From an uncultured Spirochaetaceae bacterium (GTDB lineage: Bacteria > Spirochaetota > Spirochaetia > Sphaerochaetales > Sphaerochaetaceae): a DNA stretch of 64,000 nucleotides. The stretch's first letter is position 1. Each line of letters begins with the position of its first letter. Location: positions 248,001 through 312,000 of the forward strand of contig CALXYM010000002.1 in NCBI GenBank assembly GCA_944392965.1, in the 5' to 3' direction. The notes beneath the pieces were generated by a model, which had not been told where the DNA came from, ran no database searches, and worked only from the letters and a program-made list of their open reading frames with translations. Positions 41,460 through 51,683 of this stretch are shown in pieces. The translations under genes were made by a program, and so were the position numbers.

Positions 41460-41481
41460 AGATTTTCCCCTAAAGAATCAA

Positions 41482-42567
41482 TTAATCAACGAGTTTTAAA
41501 GAGGCTCTATTAATAGTGACTTCTCCTGAATTGCAGGTCACATGTACGACTGTCTCGTTATGTTCTTCACCCTGTCGAGGAATATCAATAGAGAAAGTAC
41601 CAGAACCGCTAACAGTGTAATCTTTTGTAATATCAAGCGTTGTCAAATTATCCTGTGTATACTTTGAAGCTGGACGCTTAATTTCAACTCTGAGTGTAAT
41701 ATTACCATTACCTTCTGCTTCCACACTGAAAGTTCCATCATAGATATTTGGATAATCAGCAGCATTAAGAGGATAATCCACATTATTTGATCCACCAGCG
41801 AACCATTCATTAGCCGTTTCCAATGTCTGTCCTGTTGTAAGAGTTACTGCTTCTTCTGTTGCAGGAAATTCATATCCTTCTGTTCCCACATCAGCTCCAG
41901 CAAGTTTCCACTTCTGTGAATTTCCATTATTTTTCAAATCACCAGCTGCAAAGTTTGCACTTCCAAGAAAATTTACAGCTGTAGGATCATCGACAATGAA
42001 CTTTACATCATCGACATAGACGACCCCCTCGGCTCCAGATTCCACTTTTACTTGAAAAACAGAATTAAAGATATTAGAATCGGTCTTGTCAACATTAACA
42101 GAAATAGTCTGCCATTCAGTAGTTTCTTTTGCTTCTCCTCCGATTGTAGCATCTTCAATAAGCTGATCCTGATTATTCTTTTTTTCTACAATAAGTCTTA
42201 CTTTTGAAGCATCGGCTTCATTTGCGAGCTTTATTTTTGCTGAGAAAACTCCACTTGTACCTGAGAAATCGAAAGGATTGGCTCTAAATATATTAGCCTC
42301 TCCCTCTTGAGCATTAAGCACTATATAATTTCCTTCACCTTCATCGGCTGCTATGGAATAGCCTCCTGCTACGCCCCCCCATCCAAGATTAAGGTTTCCA
42401 TTCTCATCAACTTTTACACCTTCGAAATCTCCATGAACAATGAGGTTAATTTCCGCATCTTGCAAACCTCCTTCCGGTGGCTGAACGACAGAACCACCAT
42501 CCGCACAACCTACGCCTAAGGCCATTACTGCGATTAAGATAAAACCAATAAACCAATTCCTTTTCAT
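41482..42567 (-). CDS. Carbohydrate-binding lipoprotein, two CBM4/9-like modules
   Basis: 361 residues with lipoprotein signal MKRNWFIGFILIAVMALGVG followed by Cys. Two modules start at EINLIVHGDFEGVKVDENGN and AVNFLGSANFAAGDLKNNGN, with GVVYVDDVKFIV ending the first. It looks like a shorter relative of the next gene downstream; the two probably bind the same glycan. No catalytic residues are recognisable. GGAGG precedes the ATG. Confidence 0.65.
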   Translation of the reverse strand: MKRNWFIGFILIAVMALGVGCADGGSVVQPPEGGLQDAEINLIVHGDFEGVKVDENGNLNLGWGGVAGGYSIAADEGEGNYIVLNAQEGEANIFRANPFDFSGTSGVFSAKIKLANEADASKVRLIVEKKNNQDQLIEDATIGGEAKETTEWQTISVNVDKTDSNIFNSVFQVKVESGAEGVVYVDDVKFIVDDPTAVNFLGSANFAAGDLKNNGNSQKWKLAGADVGTEGYEFPATEEAVTLTTGQTLETANEWFAGGSNNVDYPLNAADYPNIYDGTFSVEAEGNGNITLRVEIKRPASKYTQDNLTTLDITKDYTVSGSGTFSIDIPRQGEEHNETVVHVTCNSGEVTINRASLKLVD

Positions 42568-42576
42568 ATTTCCTCC

Positions 42577-43863
42577 TTATTTGATTGGTGTTGTTGCTGT
42601 AGCTATTGCGCTATCAACCTTGCCAGACATTGAAGCAGCAAGTGTTGTCCATGGTGTAACCATAGCGCTATATTCAATATTCCCATCCTGTATAGGAATA
42701 GAACGAGACCATATAATCTTATGCGGCATACTGTTTATCTCGGCAACAGCAGCAGCGGCTTCTTCCATAAAGCCTCTTTCCATAAAATCAATTCTTACAG
42801 AATCTTTATAATCCTTAGCCCCAGGAGCGACATTCAGAAGAGTGTCATATCGCTGAGCTAAGGCAAGAAGTGCTGCACCTTCTGGATTTTCAGCACCCTT
42901 CATAAGATAGAAATAATCTACCAACGATGCCTGATACTGAGGTACATCATCCCTGTATTTCGGAAAAGGAACAACTCCAAGACCATCGGTTTCCCACATC
43001 TTTCCGAAATCTATGTAACCTCTGTAATCATTCGTATAAATGAATGCGGCCTTTCCTGACTGGAAAATTGATGTGGGATCTCCTGTACTCATTACACGAG
43101 GATTGGAATTCATCATACTATAAAGGAAATCACCTGCATCTTTCTGAGTCGGGCTATTCAGGTTGTTATAGAATTTTCCATCCTTATACTCTATCGGAGT
43201 CTCACCTGTTGAACAAAAAACAGCAATTGGGAAATCACCGGTGTTGACGATACCATAGATGTCCGTTATTCCATCACCGTCCACATCCTGAGTGAGCTCT
43301 TCAAGATAGTAATAGAAGTTTTCCCAGTTCCATTCTCCCGCCTTCTGAAGTTCCATCGGATCATCAAGCCCTGCATCTTCTATCAAACGCTTATTATAGA
43401 ACATGACACCAAGGACATGGCTGTTGCCGGTGATGTTGTAGATATGCCCATCACTCCATCTCATCTCCTCAATCTCATCCCTAGCATCGACTGCATCCCA
43501 GACAGGGTCATCGAAATCGACATATTCATCCCATGGCTGAACAAGGTCGCGCATGATGAATGCAGGAAAACTTTGAGCCTCTGCAACCGAAGCATCAATC
43601 ATTTCACCCGCAGAAATCAACTTATACAGGTTCTGATAATAATCACCAGTTGCAACAATGGTATCTATATTACCACCGTAGTAGTCTTCAAATCGAAAAC
43701 CGGACCAGTCATAAACTTTCTCTGGAACAAATTCGCTCCAGCAATAAACGACTACATTCTTGTTTTCTAATCCTGCCTCAGGCATTCCCGTACAGTCGAT
43801 ATCCGCCCAAACGGGAGAGAATAAGGCAAGAAGCAAAAAGAACAAAATAACCGTTTTCTTCAT
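42577..43863 (-). CDS. ABC transporter substrate-binding protein (operon 2)
   Basis: 428 residues with a cleavable signal peptide MKKTVILFFLLLALFSPVWA and no lipobox. The mature part has the family-1 extracellular solute-binding fold, including NKNVVVYCWSEFVPEKVYDW, …LQKAGEWNWENFYYYLEELT, and DGDGITDIYGIVN. It sits with no permease of its own in the same operon, so its partners are probably the two permeases at 47890-49725. This pairing is inferred from gene order. Confidence 0.8.
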   Translation of the reverse strand: MKKTVILFFLLLALFSPVWADIDCTGMPEAGLENKNVVVYCWSEFVPEKVYDWSGFRFEDYYGGNIDTIVATGDYYQNLYKLISAGEMIDASVAEAQSFPAFIMRDLVQPWDEYVDFDDPVWDAVDARDEIEEMRWSDGHIYNITGNSHVLGVMFYNKRLIEDAGLDDPMELQKAGEWNWENFYYYLEELTQDVDGDGITDIYGIVNTGDFPIAVFCSTGETPIEYKDGKFYNNLNSPTQKDAGDFLYSMMNSNPRVMSTGDPTSIFQSGKAAFIYTNDYRGYIDFGKMWETDGLGVVPFPKYRDDVPQYQASLVDYFYLMKGAENPEGAALLALAQRYDTLLNVAPGAKDYKDSVRIDFMERGFMEEAAAAVAEINSMPHKIIWSRSIPIQDGNIEYSAMVTPWTTLAASMSGKVDSAIATATTPIK

Positions 43864-43922
43864 TGATATAACCTCCTATTTATGTTTTCAGCACATTAAC
43901 CGCATGTTAGAAACATGTAATT

Positions 43923-46103
43923 TCAATCAGTCAAGATTACTGTTTTCTTAATTAAATCCTCATCCTTGGAACTCAGTCCGATGAAAAAATCAAATTCTCC
44001 TTTTTCCAGTTGGAAATTAAAATCAGTATCATAAAAGCCAAGTTCTTTGACATCCAAATCAAAGCTCAAGACCTTTTTCTCTCCTGCAGCCAATTGAACC
44101 CTTTTGAACCCTTTCAGCTCTTTTTTGGGCCGAGCAATCAATGCAACCTTATCTCTCATATAAAGCTGAACTACGACATCCCCTGATACAGTTCCAATAT
44201 TCTCAACGGTTAGAGAAACAGAGAAAGCTTTATCTTTTATCGATATGTTCATGGGAACATTGAAGTCCTCTACCTTGAAATCTGAATAGCTCAAGCCATA
44301 TCCAAACGGATAAAGAGGTTCAACTGGCCCATCTAAGTATTTAGATTCAAAATGTTCCGTACTGCCGGGAAAAGTTGGCCGGCCTGTGTTTAGAGCGTTA
44401 TAGTATACGGGAATCTGGCCAATAGAATAAGGGAAGGACATCGTCAATCTACCTGAGGGATTCGCTTTTCCCGAAAGAAGCTTAGCAATAGCACTTCCAG
44501 CCATACTGCCAAGATCCCAAGCAAGAAGGATTGCATCAAGTCTATCCTTGTATTCAGTAAGAATTAACGGCCTTCCTGTTACAAGTACCATTATCGTGGG
44601 TTTTCCAACTTTCAGAATTTCCTCAATGAGTTTTTTCTGCATTCCAGGAATGGTTATATCCAGTCTGGAGCAGGCCTCTCCACTTATGACACTGCTTTCA
44701 CCAACAGCAAGGACTACAAAATCAGATGTCTTTGCAATATTAACAGCCCTTTCAATACCACCATCGAGTTCATCAAATATCTCTGTAGCTTTCTCTACTG
44801 TGACATTCTTAAAACCTTCTTTTAAAAGACCATCATAAATTGTCACCGTATCTCCACGATGATGGGTAAAGCTCCAAGCCCCGGCATGATCAGGATCTGT
44901 CGCATATGGGCCAACAAGGGCAATCTTACTGTCTCTGTCCAACAGCGGCAAAACGCCATTGTTCTCTAACAAGACTGCACTTTGTAATGCAATCTCCTCC
45001 GCTTTGGCTAAATGCTTCACCGAAAATATGTCTGTCTTGATTTTCTCTGGATTGATGTGCAAGAAAGGATCATCCATCAATCCAATCTCATACTTCTTAG
45101 TAAGAATTCTTGCAACAGACTCATCAAGAAGTTTTTCATCAAGTATTCCTTTTCTCACTAAGTCTGGAATGAAAGAGATATAATAATTGGTGGTCATCTC
45201 AATATCCATGGTAGTGTTGAAACAGCGGATTGCCGCCTCTTTCTCATCAGAAGCAACACCATGTTTCATAGTCTCCATAAACGCACTGTAATCTGAAATA
45301 AGGAGACCAGAGAACCCTAATCTATCGCGGAGGAGATGACGGGTATATTTCTCATTACATACCATAGGAATACCGTCTATAACATTGAAAGAGGTCATGA
45401 CAGAATCAGCACCAGATTCAATCCCCTTCCTAAATGGAGACAAATATGTGTTATAAAGTGTGGTAGGAGAGAGTTCAACAGTATTATAATCTCTACCAGC
45501 TTCGGCAGCTCCATAGCCCATAAAATGTTTCAGGCAACTCAGAAGATGCCCATCACGGAACCCTTTTACCTGGGCTTCTGCTATCTGTGCCCCAAGGAAA
45601 GGATCCTCTCCGGCACTTTCACATACCCGCCCCCATCTGGGATCCCTCACGATATCAACCATCGGGGAAAAGGCAAGATCAACACCGGAGCACCCAGCTT
45701 CTTCAGCAGATATAGCAACACACTCCCGTATCAGTTCAGGATTGAATGAGCAGGACCAAGCAAGAGGAATCGGGAATACCGTCTCAAATCCATGTATCAC
45801 ATCCTGACAGATTAGCAAAGGGATTCCTAACCGGGATTCATTTACGGCAATTTCCTGCAATCTTCTGACCTTCATCGCCAGTTTCTCTGGTTCGTCTACC
45901 TGAATCATTGAACCTACAAACCCCTTGCGGATAAGCGCCTCTGTATCCAGAACAACACTGCTAGCTCCTATTGCAGTTATATCTGCCCCCACAGACTGAA
46001 AAAGCTGCCCTGCCTTCTCTTCCAATGTCATCTTGGAAATCAACTCGGAAACCGCCTGCTTTATTTCTTTTTCTGATTTCAGATTCGTCCTATATGCCTT
46101 CAT
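43923..46103 (-). CDS. Glycoside hydrolase family 3 beta-glycosidase (BglX-like, cytoplasmic)
   Basis: 726 residues and no signal peptide. The GH3 N-terminal domain contains GIPLLICQDVIHGFETVFPI, KHFMGYGAAEAGRDYN and the nucleophile Asp about 271 in LLISDYSAFMETMKHG. The alpha/beta sandwich follows, and then a fibronectin-III-like domain (…YPFGYGLSYSDFKVEDF… to the end). Most enzymes with this architecture release glucose or xylose from the non-reducing ends of beta-linked oligosaccharides. AGGGAG precedes the ATG. It follows the TIM-barrel gene by 19 bp, in the same operon. Confidence 0.92.
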   Translation of the reverse strand: MKAYRTNLKSEKEIKQAVSELISKMTLEEKAGQLFQSVGADITAIGASSVVLDTEALIRKGFVGSMIQVDEPEKLAMKVRRLQEIAVNESRLGIPLLICQDVIHGFETVFPIPLAWSCSFNPELIRECVAISAEEAGCSGVDLAFSPMVDIVRDPRWGRVCESAGEDPFLGAQIAEAQVKGFRDGHLLSCLKHFMGYGAAEAGRDYNTVELSPTTLYNTYLSPFRKGIESGADSVMTSFNVIDGIPMVCNEKYTRHLLRDRLGFSGLLISDYSAFMETMKHGVASDEKEAAIRCFNTTMDIEMTTNYYISFIPDLVRKGILDEKLLDESVARILTKKYEIGLMDDPFLHINPEKIKTDIFSVKHLAKAEEIALQSAVLLENNGVLPLLDRDSKIALVGPYATDPDHAGAWSFTHHRGDTVTIYDGLLKEGFKNVTVEKATEIFDELDGGIERAVNIAKTSDFVVLAVGESSVISGEACSRLDITIPGMQKKLIEEILKVGKPTIMVLVTGRPLILTEYKDRLDAILLAWDLGSMAGSAIAKLLSGKANPSGRLTMSFPYSIGQIPVYYNALNTGRPTFPGSTEHFESKYLDGPVEPLYPFGYGLSYSDFKVEDFNVPMNISIKDKAFSVSLTVENIGTVSGDVVVQLYMRDKVALIARPKKELKGFKRVQLAAGEKKVLSFDLDVKELGFYDTDFNFQLEKGEFDFFIGLSSKDEDLIKKTVILTD

Positions 46104-46122
46104 CTCAAACTCCCTGTCAATT

Positions 46123-47247
46123 TCAATCTGTATATTTCAAACACCAGTCCATTACTGCGTTCTCTGACCCCTCTCTTTTGTATAAGTTGTACCCAAAATA
46201 TTGGAAGCCCTGAACAAAATCGTATTTTTCTCTATAAAATTCATAAGTTGCAGAAAGAGCTTCTCTTTTTGCGACCATATCTTTTACAAGTCCTGCAGAC
46301 TGCTGCGTTGGTTTTTTATTGTTGTATTCTGCTGTATGAATACCCCACTCCATAACCAGAGGCGGAATACTTCCATCCTCATTTTCATATTGCTTTATGA
46401 ATGTATTCATACTGATTGAAAGTCGATCCGCATTAATAAGATCCTGATGGGTCCACGATGAATCAGGGAGTTCTTCATATTTTGAACTAGCCCAATCATT
46501 AAAATTATATCCTCTTAGTGGATATGAATAGTTATTCATAAAATACCCATCAGCTCCGGCACTTCTGTAGCTGGGAATATTGAAATCGTTCTGCCACCCA
46601 TAGAACACGCTCAAATAAAGAGGAATATCTGCCCCATATTTAGCCATCTCATTCCTCATAAGACGGACCAATTCCTCTGCATATTCAACTTGAGCATCAA
46701 TCCAGGCTTCAGAATTAAGGCCTCCCGCATTTTCCTGCACATTCCCATCGTCAACAGGCATGTTCAAAGCAAAATACGCAACTTGGTTTCTACGCTCTGG
46801 GGCACTTGTATATTCAATCAAGTCCTTATAGCTATCAAGTACTTTCCTTGCATCACTAAGGCTGAAAGCAAAATCTGAATCGTAGCCTTCTATTCTCACT
46901 GCAATTTTCATATCCAGATCATCCAGAGCTGAAAAAAGTGCATCCTTTACAGAATTTGATGTATTTTCAAGACCATAAACGGTGATTGTATTCAAATGGG
47001 CTTCTGTTTTTGCTTTCCTCAATTCACTGAAAATGGCAGAATGAGCACTTGGCAACTCATATGTCGCACCACAGAGAAACTCCTCATAATTTAAATTCTG
47101 AGGATATGGCGTGTAAATTTCAACCTCATCTCCATCATAATCCCCGCCTGGAGGGATAACTACATCATTATTACCATTTATTGAAATATCGCATGCCATA
47201 AGAATCAGTAAAAGTGAAAACGCCATAATACTCAGCAGTTTTCGCAT
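46123..47247 (-). CDS. Lipoprotein with TIM-barrel domain; unrecognised putative glycoside hydrolase
   Basis: 374 residues from the ATG at 47247, preceded by AAAGGAGGAG. Lipoprotein signal …LLSIMAFSLLLILMAC. The catalytic-type core reads as eight beta-strands alternating with helices: …TITVYGLEN, …KIAVRIEGY, …VAYFALNMPVDD, …LYLSVFYGWQNDF, …GADGYFMNNYSYP, …PLVMEWGIHTAEYN and …GFQYFGYNLYK. The Glu in VMEWG sits where clan GH-A nucleophiles lie. I recognise no known family. A paralogue opens the other operon at 62149. It leads a likely operon with GH3, binding protein, CBM lipoproteins and porin. Confidence 0.7.
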   Translation of the reverse strand: MRKLLSIMAFSLLLILMACDISINGNNDVVIPPGGDYDGDEVEIYTPYPQNLNYEEFLCGATYELPSAHSAIFSELRKAKTEAHLNTITVYGLENTSNSVKDALFSALDDLDMKIAVRIEGYDSDFAFSLSDARKVLDSYKDLIEYTSAPERRNQVAYFALNMPVDDGNVQENAGGLNSEAWIDAQVEYAEELVRLMRNEMAKYGADIPLYLSVFYGWQNDFNIPSYRSAGADGYFMNNYSYPLRGYNFNDWASSKYEELPDSSWTHQDLINADRLSISMNTFIKQYENEDGSIPPLVMEWGIHTAEYNNKKPTQQSAGLVKDMVAKREALSATYEFYREKYDFVQGFQYFGYNLYKREGSENAVMDWCLKYTD

Positions 47248-47283
47248 TTTCTCCTCCTTTTTTATAGTCATATTAAATGCAAA

Positions 47284-47337
47284 ATCTTGTACCCGAAACG
47301 GCGAAAATCGACGAATATTTCTCAGATTTTGACTTTT
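47284..47337 (-). promoter_or_regulatory. Conserved ~55-bp element upstream of operon 2 (candidate AraC-type activator site)
   Basis: The block runs, on the plus strand, from AATCTTGTACCCGA through AACGGCGAAAATCGAC to TTCTCAGATTTTGACTTTT and is closely matched at 62225-62279. On the minus strand it ends 12 nt upstream of a TAATAT (-10-like, 47270-47275). No good -35 box is seen, as expected for activator-dependent promoters. Confidence 0.6.
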
Positions 47338-47889
47338 TTATTTTAGAGTTTGGAATAACATGTATTTAATTTCTAAACAACTATAGTCACAAACAGAGAA
47401 GCATATCACTCAGCCATATTACTCCTCTTAAACAACTTTTAAATAGTCCTACTTACTTCTATTCCAATTCTGAATAGTACCATCGACAAAAATAAGAGTG
47501 TTTTTGTCCATGTAGCTCGGATACAATAGAATCACCTTAGAGATTCTGCAAAAGAAAATGCAACATAGACTAAATGATCTAATAGTCAAAAACTATTATC
47601 GAATAACGGCTCACATGTACCAACAGAATTAAAAGTCTTGAATATCCTCAATTCTCTTTACATGACATAAAAGCATAACTGAAGTAATCCACAACCATTT
47701 ACTTAGGGGCATAGGAAATAATATGGCAATAAAAAACTACTTTTTAGGAATTTATCTTTTATACTAATACGAAATCTCCTCTATCCTAGTGATATTCTTA
47801 ACACCATGCTACCAGAACCAGCTTTTATAAGGCAGCAGAAACATATTCACTATTTCAACATACAAAATGCTGAAACCTCCTTTTTTGAA
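47338..47889. other. Intergenic region between the two polysaccharide operons
   Basis: About 550 bases, A+T rich, between the operon 2 leader and the stop of the last operon 1 permease. I find no convincing gene on either strand, no clear RNA fold and no strong terminator for operon 1. The region may hold decayed sequence. Confidence 0.5.
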
Positions 47890-48831
47890 TCAGCCAACAA
47901 TACCTGAGCGTTCAATACTCTGTGTGAATTGACGCTGAAATACAAGATACAGAATCAATACAGGTATTATGGAAAGGAGCACACCTGACTGAAGTAGCAA
48001 TATTCCCTCATAAGGATTTGAATTCTGCTCGTACTGCATTATATAGCTAATATTGTTGAAAAGTATTGAAAGCTGATTCATGACGGTCTTTGCCCTTGGC
48101 ATTAAAGATGATGTATATACATAATCATTCCAATACCATACAAAAGATAGCAGGAATGATGTCACAAGCGAGGCTTTCGAGTTTGGAAGCATAATCCTGT
48201 AATACGTTCTGAAAAAAGACAAACCATCAATATATGCGGCCTCTTCAAGCTCTTTTGGCATTCCTCTGAAAAACTGTCTAAACATGAATATAATAATTCC
48301 AGAACGTATTCCTAGTCCCAAAACCGCAGGAAGAAAAAACGCCAGATTACTATCAATCAGATTTATATTAATATCATTCCCAGATATTAGGCTTACAAGA
48401 GATGAAAATCCAAATGGATTGAAATACCTGAACTCAATATAATTTGGAATCACATAAGTCTGAGGGGGAACGATGATGATTGCAAACATAAGTGCCGATA
48501 TAATCTTTTTTCCTTTAAAATTGAATCTAGCAAGACCGTATCCAGTGAGAGAACATGAGGCTATCTGTAGAAGGCAGGATACGCCATCTCTAAAAAACGA
48601 TCCAAGTAATGATCTCCCATAATCCATTCTTTCCATAACATTTCGAATGTTATCCAATGTGAAATGCCTCGGAACAAGAATCACAAGAGGATCATATAAA
48701 TCCTGAACATCCCTCAAGGCAACAGAGAGCGAATAGAAAAAAGGATAGACGATAATAACACTCAATCCAGCAAGAAACATGAAACGAAATAGCGTTTTTA
48801 CAAAATTCAATACCACCTTTTTGCTCTTCAT
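47890..48831 (-). CDS. ABC transporter permease, MalG-like (polysaccharide locus, second pair)
   Basis: 313 residues with six membrane segments. The EAA loop LEEAAYIDGLSFFRTYYRIM is typical of CUT1 permeases. Last gene of operon 1. AGGAGGGG precedes the ATG. Together with the upstream permease it probably works with the binding protein at 42577-43863. Confidence 0.9.
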   Translation of the reverse strand: MKSKKVVLNFVKTLFRFMFLAGLSVIIVYPFFYSLSVALRDVQDLYDPLVILVPRHFTLDNIRNVMERMDYGRSLLGSFFRDGVSCLLQIASCSLTGYGLARFNFKGKKIISALMFAIIIVPPQTYVIPNYIEFRYFNPFGFSSLVSLISGNDININLIDSNLAFFLPAVLGLGIRSGIIIFMFRQFFRGMPKELEEAAYIDGLSFFRTYYRIMLPNSKASLVTSFLLSFVWYWNDYVYTSSLMPRAKTVMNQLSILFNNISYIMQYEQNSNPYEGILLLQSGVLLSIIPVLILYLVFQRQFTQSIERSGIVG

Positions 48832-48840
48832 TTCCCCCTC

Positions 48841-49725
48841 CTATTCAACCGTATAAACAACATGCTTATCGATAAAGATAAGGACCAAAGCGACTATGGC
48901 GCCCACAACAATAAAGTACATCCAAGAAAGGCCAGCTGCATATTCAAACCGCATATTACCAGTCTGTTGGTTTATGAGTTTTATTACAGGATTGGTTGAT
49001 GTCGTAAAATAATCTGCAAGTATATATATAGTGTTCATAAGAATCATCGGAGATATTGAAGGAAATGTTATCTTCCAAAACTGTTCCCATCCTGTTGCCC
49101 CCTCAATTCTTGCTACCTCATATAATGCTTCCGGTACCGTCTGGAGTGCGGCCAGAAACATTAGAATAGGGACCCCTGAACTCCAGGCAAGGTTGAATAT
49201 GGAATGGGCAAAAGGTATCAAGACCTCTATCAAGTCAGGGGAAAATCCTATCGACAAAAGCATCTCAGAACTGTCTACGGTCGCAAAAAGACTAGACCCA
49301 GCATCTCCTGCCATTATCCGACTTGAGAGGAAATCACTTTGAAGAATTTCCATTATTATTCCATTAACCACAATCACAGGAAGAAAAAAGACTGCTCTGA
49401 AAAACAACCTGCCTTTGAATTTCTGGTTCAGTATTACAGCTACAAAAAGACTGAGCATGAGAAGAACGGGAACCCTTAATACCATATCACGTACAGATTC
49501 AACAATTGTCCGCACATATGTTGGATCAACAAATAATGCCTGTCTGAAATTTCTGAACCCAACAAACGTCGTCTCAAGCCCCTCAGGTGTAAAGGTGAGT
49601 ACGGAAAAAGCATAAATGATTGAAGTCAATGCTGGTTTAAGGAAAAATAGGAATATTCCAATCAAAAAAGGAATACAGAACAGAAATCCTGCTCTGCTTT
49701 TCTTTGCCTGTAAGTTTCTATTCAT
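48841..49725 (-). CDS. ABC transporter permease, MalF-like (polysaccharide locus, second pair)
   Basis: 294 residues with six transmembrane segments, and the cytoplasmic loop LYEVARIEGATGWEQFWKIT, the CUT1 EAA motif. It overlaps the DUF5696 stop by ATGA with GAGGAGGT in the overlap region. Confidence 0.9.
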   Translation of the reverse strand: MNRNLQAKKSRAGFLFCIPFLIGIFLFFLKPALTSIIYAFSVLTFTPEGLETTFVGFRNFRQALFVDPTYVRTIVESVRDMVLRVPVLLMLSLFVAVILNQKFKGRLFFRAVFFLPVIVVNGIIMEILQSDFLSSRIMAGDAGSSLFATVDSSEMLLSIGFSPDLIEVLIPFAHSIFNLAWSSGVPILMFLAALQTVPEALYEVARIEGATGWEQFWKITFPSISPMILMNTIYILADYFTTSTNPVIKLINQQTGNMRFEYAAGLSWMYFIVVGAIVALVLIFIDKHVVYTVE

Positions 49726-51680
49726 CGTACCTCCTCAATTGAATAAGAAAGAGAAGCATAATCTGTCGTGACTACATATCCATTATCAAATACAGTTCTT
49801 GACAAATTATCGTTGATCCGCTCATGAGAAACTATCTTCACGGAACTTATCAATGAAATATCACCAATATAGGAATCAAGAGAATTAATGATATATTTTA
49901 TATCATCATCACTTGAGATCTCATAATTCAGACACGCTCCTGTCTCCATTGATTTCAAAATCAAATACATTGGATTATCGGATCTGTTTATCGCATCAAA
50001 GGAATAAGATACCAACCCGCTTAAAACGATTTCATAAAAAGGTATTTCATAATCGAAGATGTTCGCCCTACTTGAAATATATGGAGCGGAAAGGACAGCA
50101 ATCGCATTAGCCAAGCTGTAATAGTTTCCTCCATAAACAAGGTAAGATTCTATTTCATTGAGCTTATCTTCTACAACAGACGTATAACTATCTTTGGACA
50201 TCTGTTGTTCATCACTGAAATCGGAATATATGAAGTTCCCTACATCGATATAGCTGGACAGGAAATGAGCCCCCTCGTCAAAAACAAAATCCACATTTCT
50301 GACATTAAGCAGATACTCCGCACTATCCTGATCAGCAATAGAACTTGCAGGATTGTATTCATAAATTCTTGAAGGCCTTCCTGAAAGATCCCTAACAGAA
50401 CCCTTCTCCCTTGATGTTGTCCTTATAGGAGATACGCAGGCAGATAGTAGTATTCCATGCTGGCTTGCATATTCAACCAACTTTTCCATCTCTTTTTTCC
50501 TCCCAAGTGATGGAACAAATTTAAAATTCTCCTGATTATGTCCTCTTAATACACGACTATTCCAATCCTCAAAATTTACAATTAAAGAGGACGGATCTGA
50601 AACAGAAAGAAGGAAATCGAGAATATCTGAATAACCGATAACACGATGATTAAGAGAAAACGGCATAGGAATACCTAAAACTTCCATATCCTTGTTTTCT
50701 GCACATTTAACAGTGATCACAGCAGCCTTGTTATCTGCTTTATTGTAATCAAGATATAGATCCTTGAATGTCTCTGCCATTGATGCATATCCATCTTCCC
50801 CACATGCTGTATATGTAACCTCAAACATACCGTCAAAAACACGAGGGCTTTCATAAACTATCTGTGAAGCATCGGAAGCGATACTCTCCTCTATACTTGT
50901 TCTTATATTGAACTGGAAAAAGGCAATATTATATGGATTATTGGTATTTGCCGTGCTACATACGATATTCGCCATGGCTGCAGAGGATGAAGCGACCGCG
51001 ATCATACAACCATAGCCCTCTTTATCAATACCTATCATAGGAAGGATAACAGGAAGAGAAGAAGTCACGCGGACCTCCCTGGAATCAACCATATCATCTC
51101 CATAGACCGATTTGTTATATGTACCACCCTTTCCGTTATTAAAATTCACAACTGCACCACATCCATCAGGAATCACGAAATAACCTTTATCCTCCACACT
51201 ACTTGCAGAGAAAAAAGGAAGAAACTGAATGGAAGTGATAAAAAGTTCTTCACTTTCTACAAATGATTCGGTGTCAATACTTACATGAAGGCCGTCTTCA
51301 CGAAGAAATATTGAAGAAGAAAAACCTATGCCATCATCAAAAGAATAGGTTATCGTAATTCCGTTATCGATTTTAGAATAGGAAACTTCATCCGCTACAT
51401 CAGAGTTAAGTGTTATTATACGGTTGGACTGAGGAGCAATCGCAGTAACAGAGAACAGACTCTGGGAACGTACTCTCTGAGCACCTCTTAATCTGAAGGA
51501 ACCTATCATCGCCCTATCAGCAACCAATGGCCACTCGGCAGAGGAATAAGAAAAGAGCATCTCATAATTTCCATCATTAAATGTCAGTTTGTAATCACCA
51601 CATTCGAAATCAAGGACAGCAGCAGAGACCAAAGAAATAGAAAGAATAAAAAAACAAAACAAAAATATCATCTTTTTCAT
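49722..51680 (-). CDS. DUF5696-type secreted protein
   Basis: 652 residues with signal peptide MKKMIFLFCFFILSISLVSA. A long N-terminal beta-sandwich region (…VITLNSDVADEVSYSKIDNG…) is followed by an alpha/beta stretch (…GIPMPFSLNHRVIGYSDILD…, FDYEIPFYEIVLSG…). It resembles the DUF5696 proteins found, from memory, next to Yip1 proteins and paired ABC importers in glycan-utilisation clusters of Paenibacillus and relatives. The N-terminal sandwich plus probable (beta/alpha)8 portion suggests a glycoside-hydrolase-like architecture, but no catalytic assignment is made. Confidence 0.65.
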   Translation of the reverse strand: MKKMIFLFCFFILSISLVSAAVLDFECGDYKLTFNDGNYEMLFSYSSAEWPLVADRAMIGSFRLRGAQRVRSQSLFSVTAIAPQSNRIITLNSDVADEVSYSKIDNGITITYSFDDGIGFSSSIFLREDGLHVSIDTESFVESEELFITSIQFLPFFSASSVEDKGYFVIPDGCGAVVNFNNGKGGTYNKSVYGDDMVDSREVRVTSSLPVILPMIGIDKEGYGCMIAVASSSAAMANIVCSTANTNNPYNIAFFQFNIRTSIEESIASDASQIVYESPRVFDGMFEVTYTACGEDGYASMAETFKDLYLDYNKADNKAAVITVKCAENKDMEVLGIPMPFSLNHRVIGYSDILDFLLSVSDPSSLIVNFEDWNSRVLRGHNQENFKFVPSLGRKKEMEKLVEYASQHGILLSACVSPIRTTSREKGSVRDLSGRPSRIYEYNPASSIADQDSAEYLLNVRNVDFVFDEGAHFLSSYIDVGNFIYSDFSDEQQMSKDSYTSVVEDKLNEIESYLVYGGNYYSLANAIAVLSAPYISSRANIFDYEIPFYEIVLSGLVSYSFDAINRSDNPMYLILKSMETGACLNYEISSDDDIKYIINSLDSYIGDISLISSVKIVSHERINDNLSRTVFDNGYVVTTDYASLSYSIEEVR

Positions 51681-51683
51681 CGC

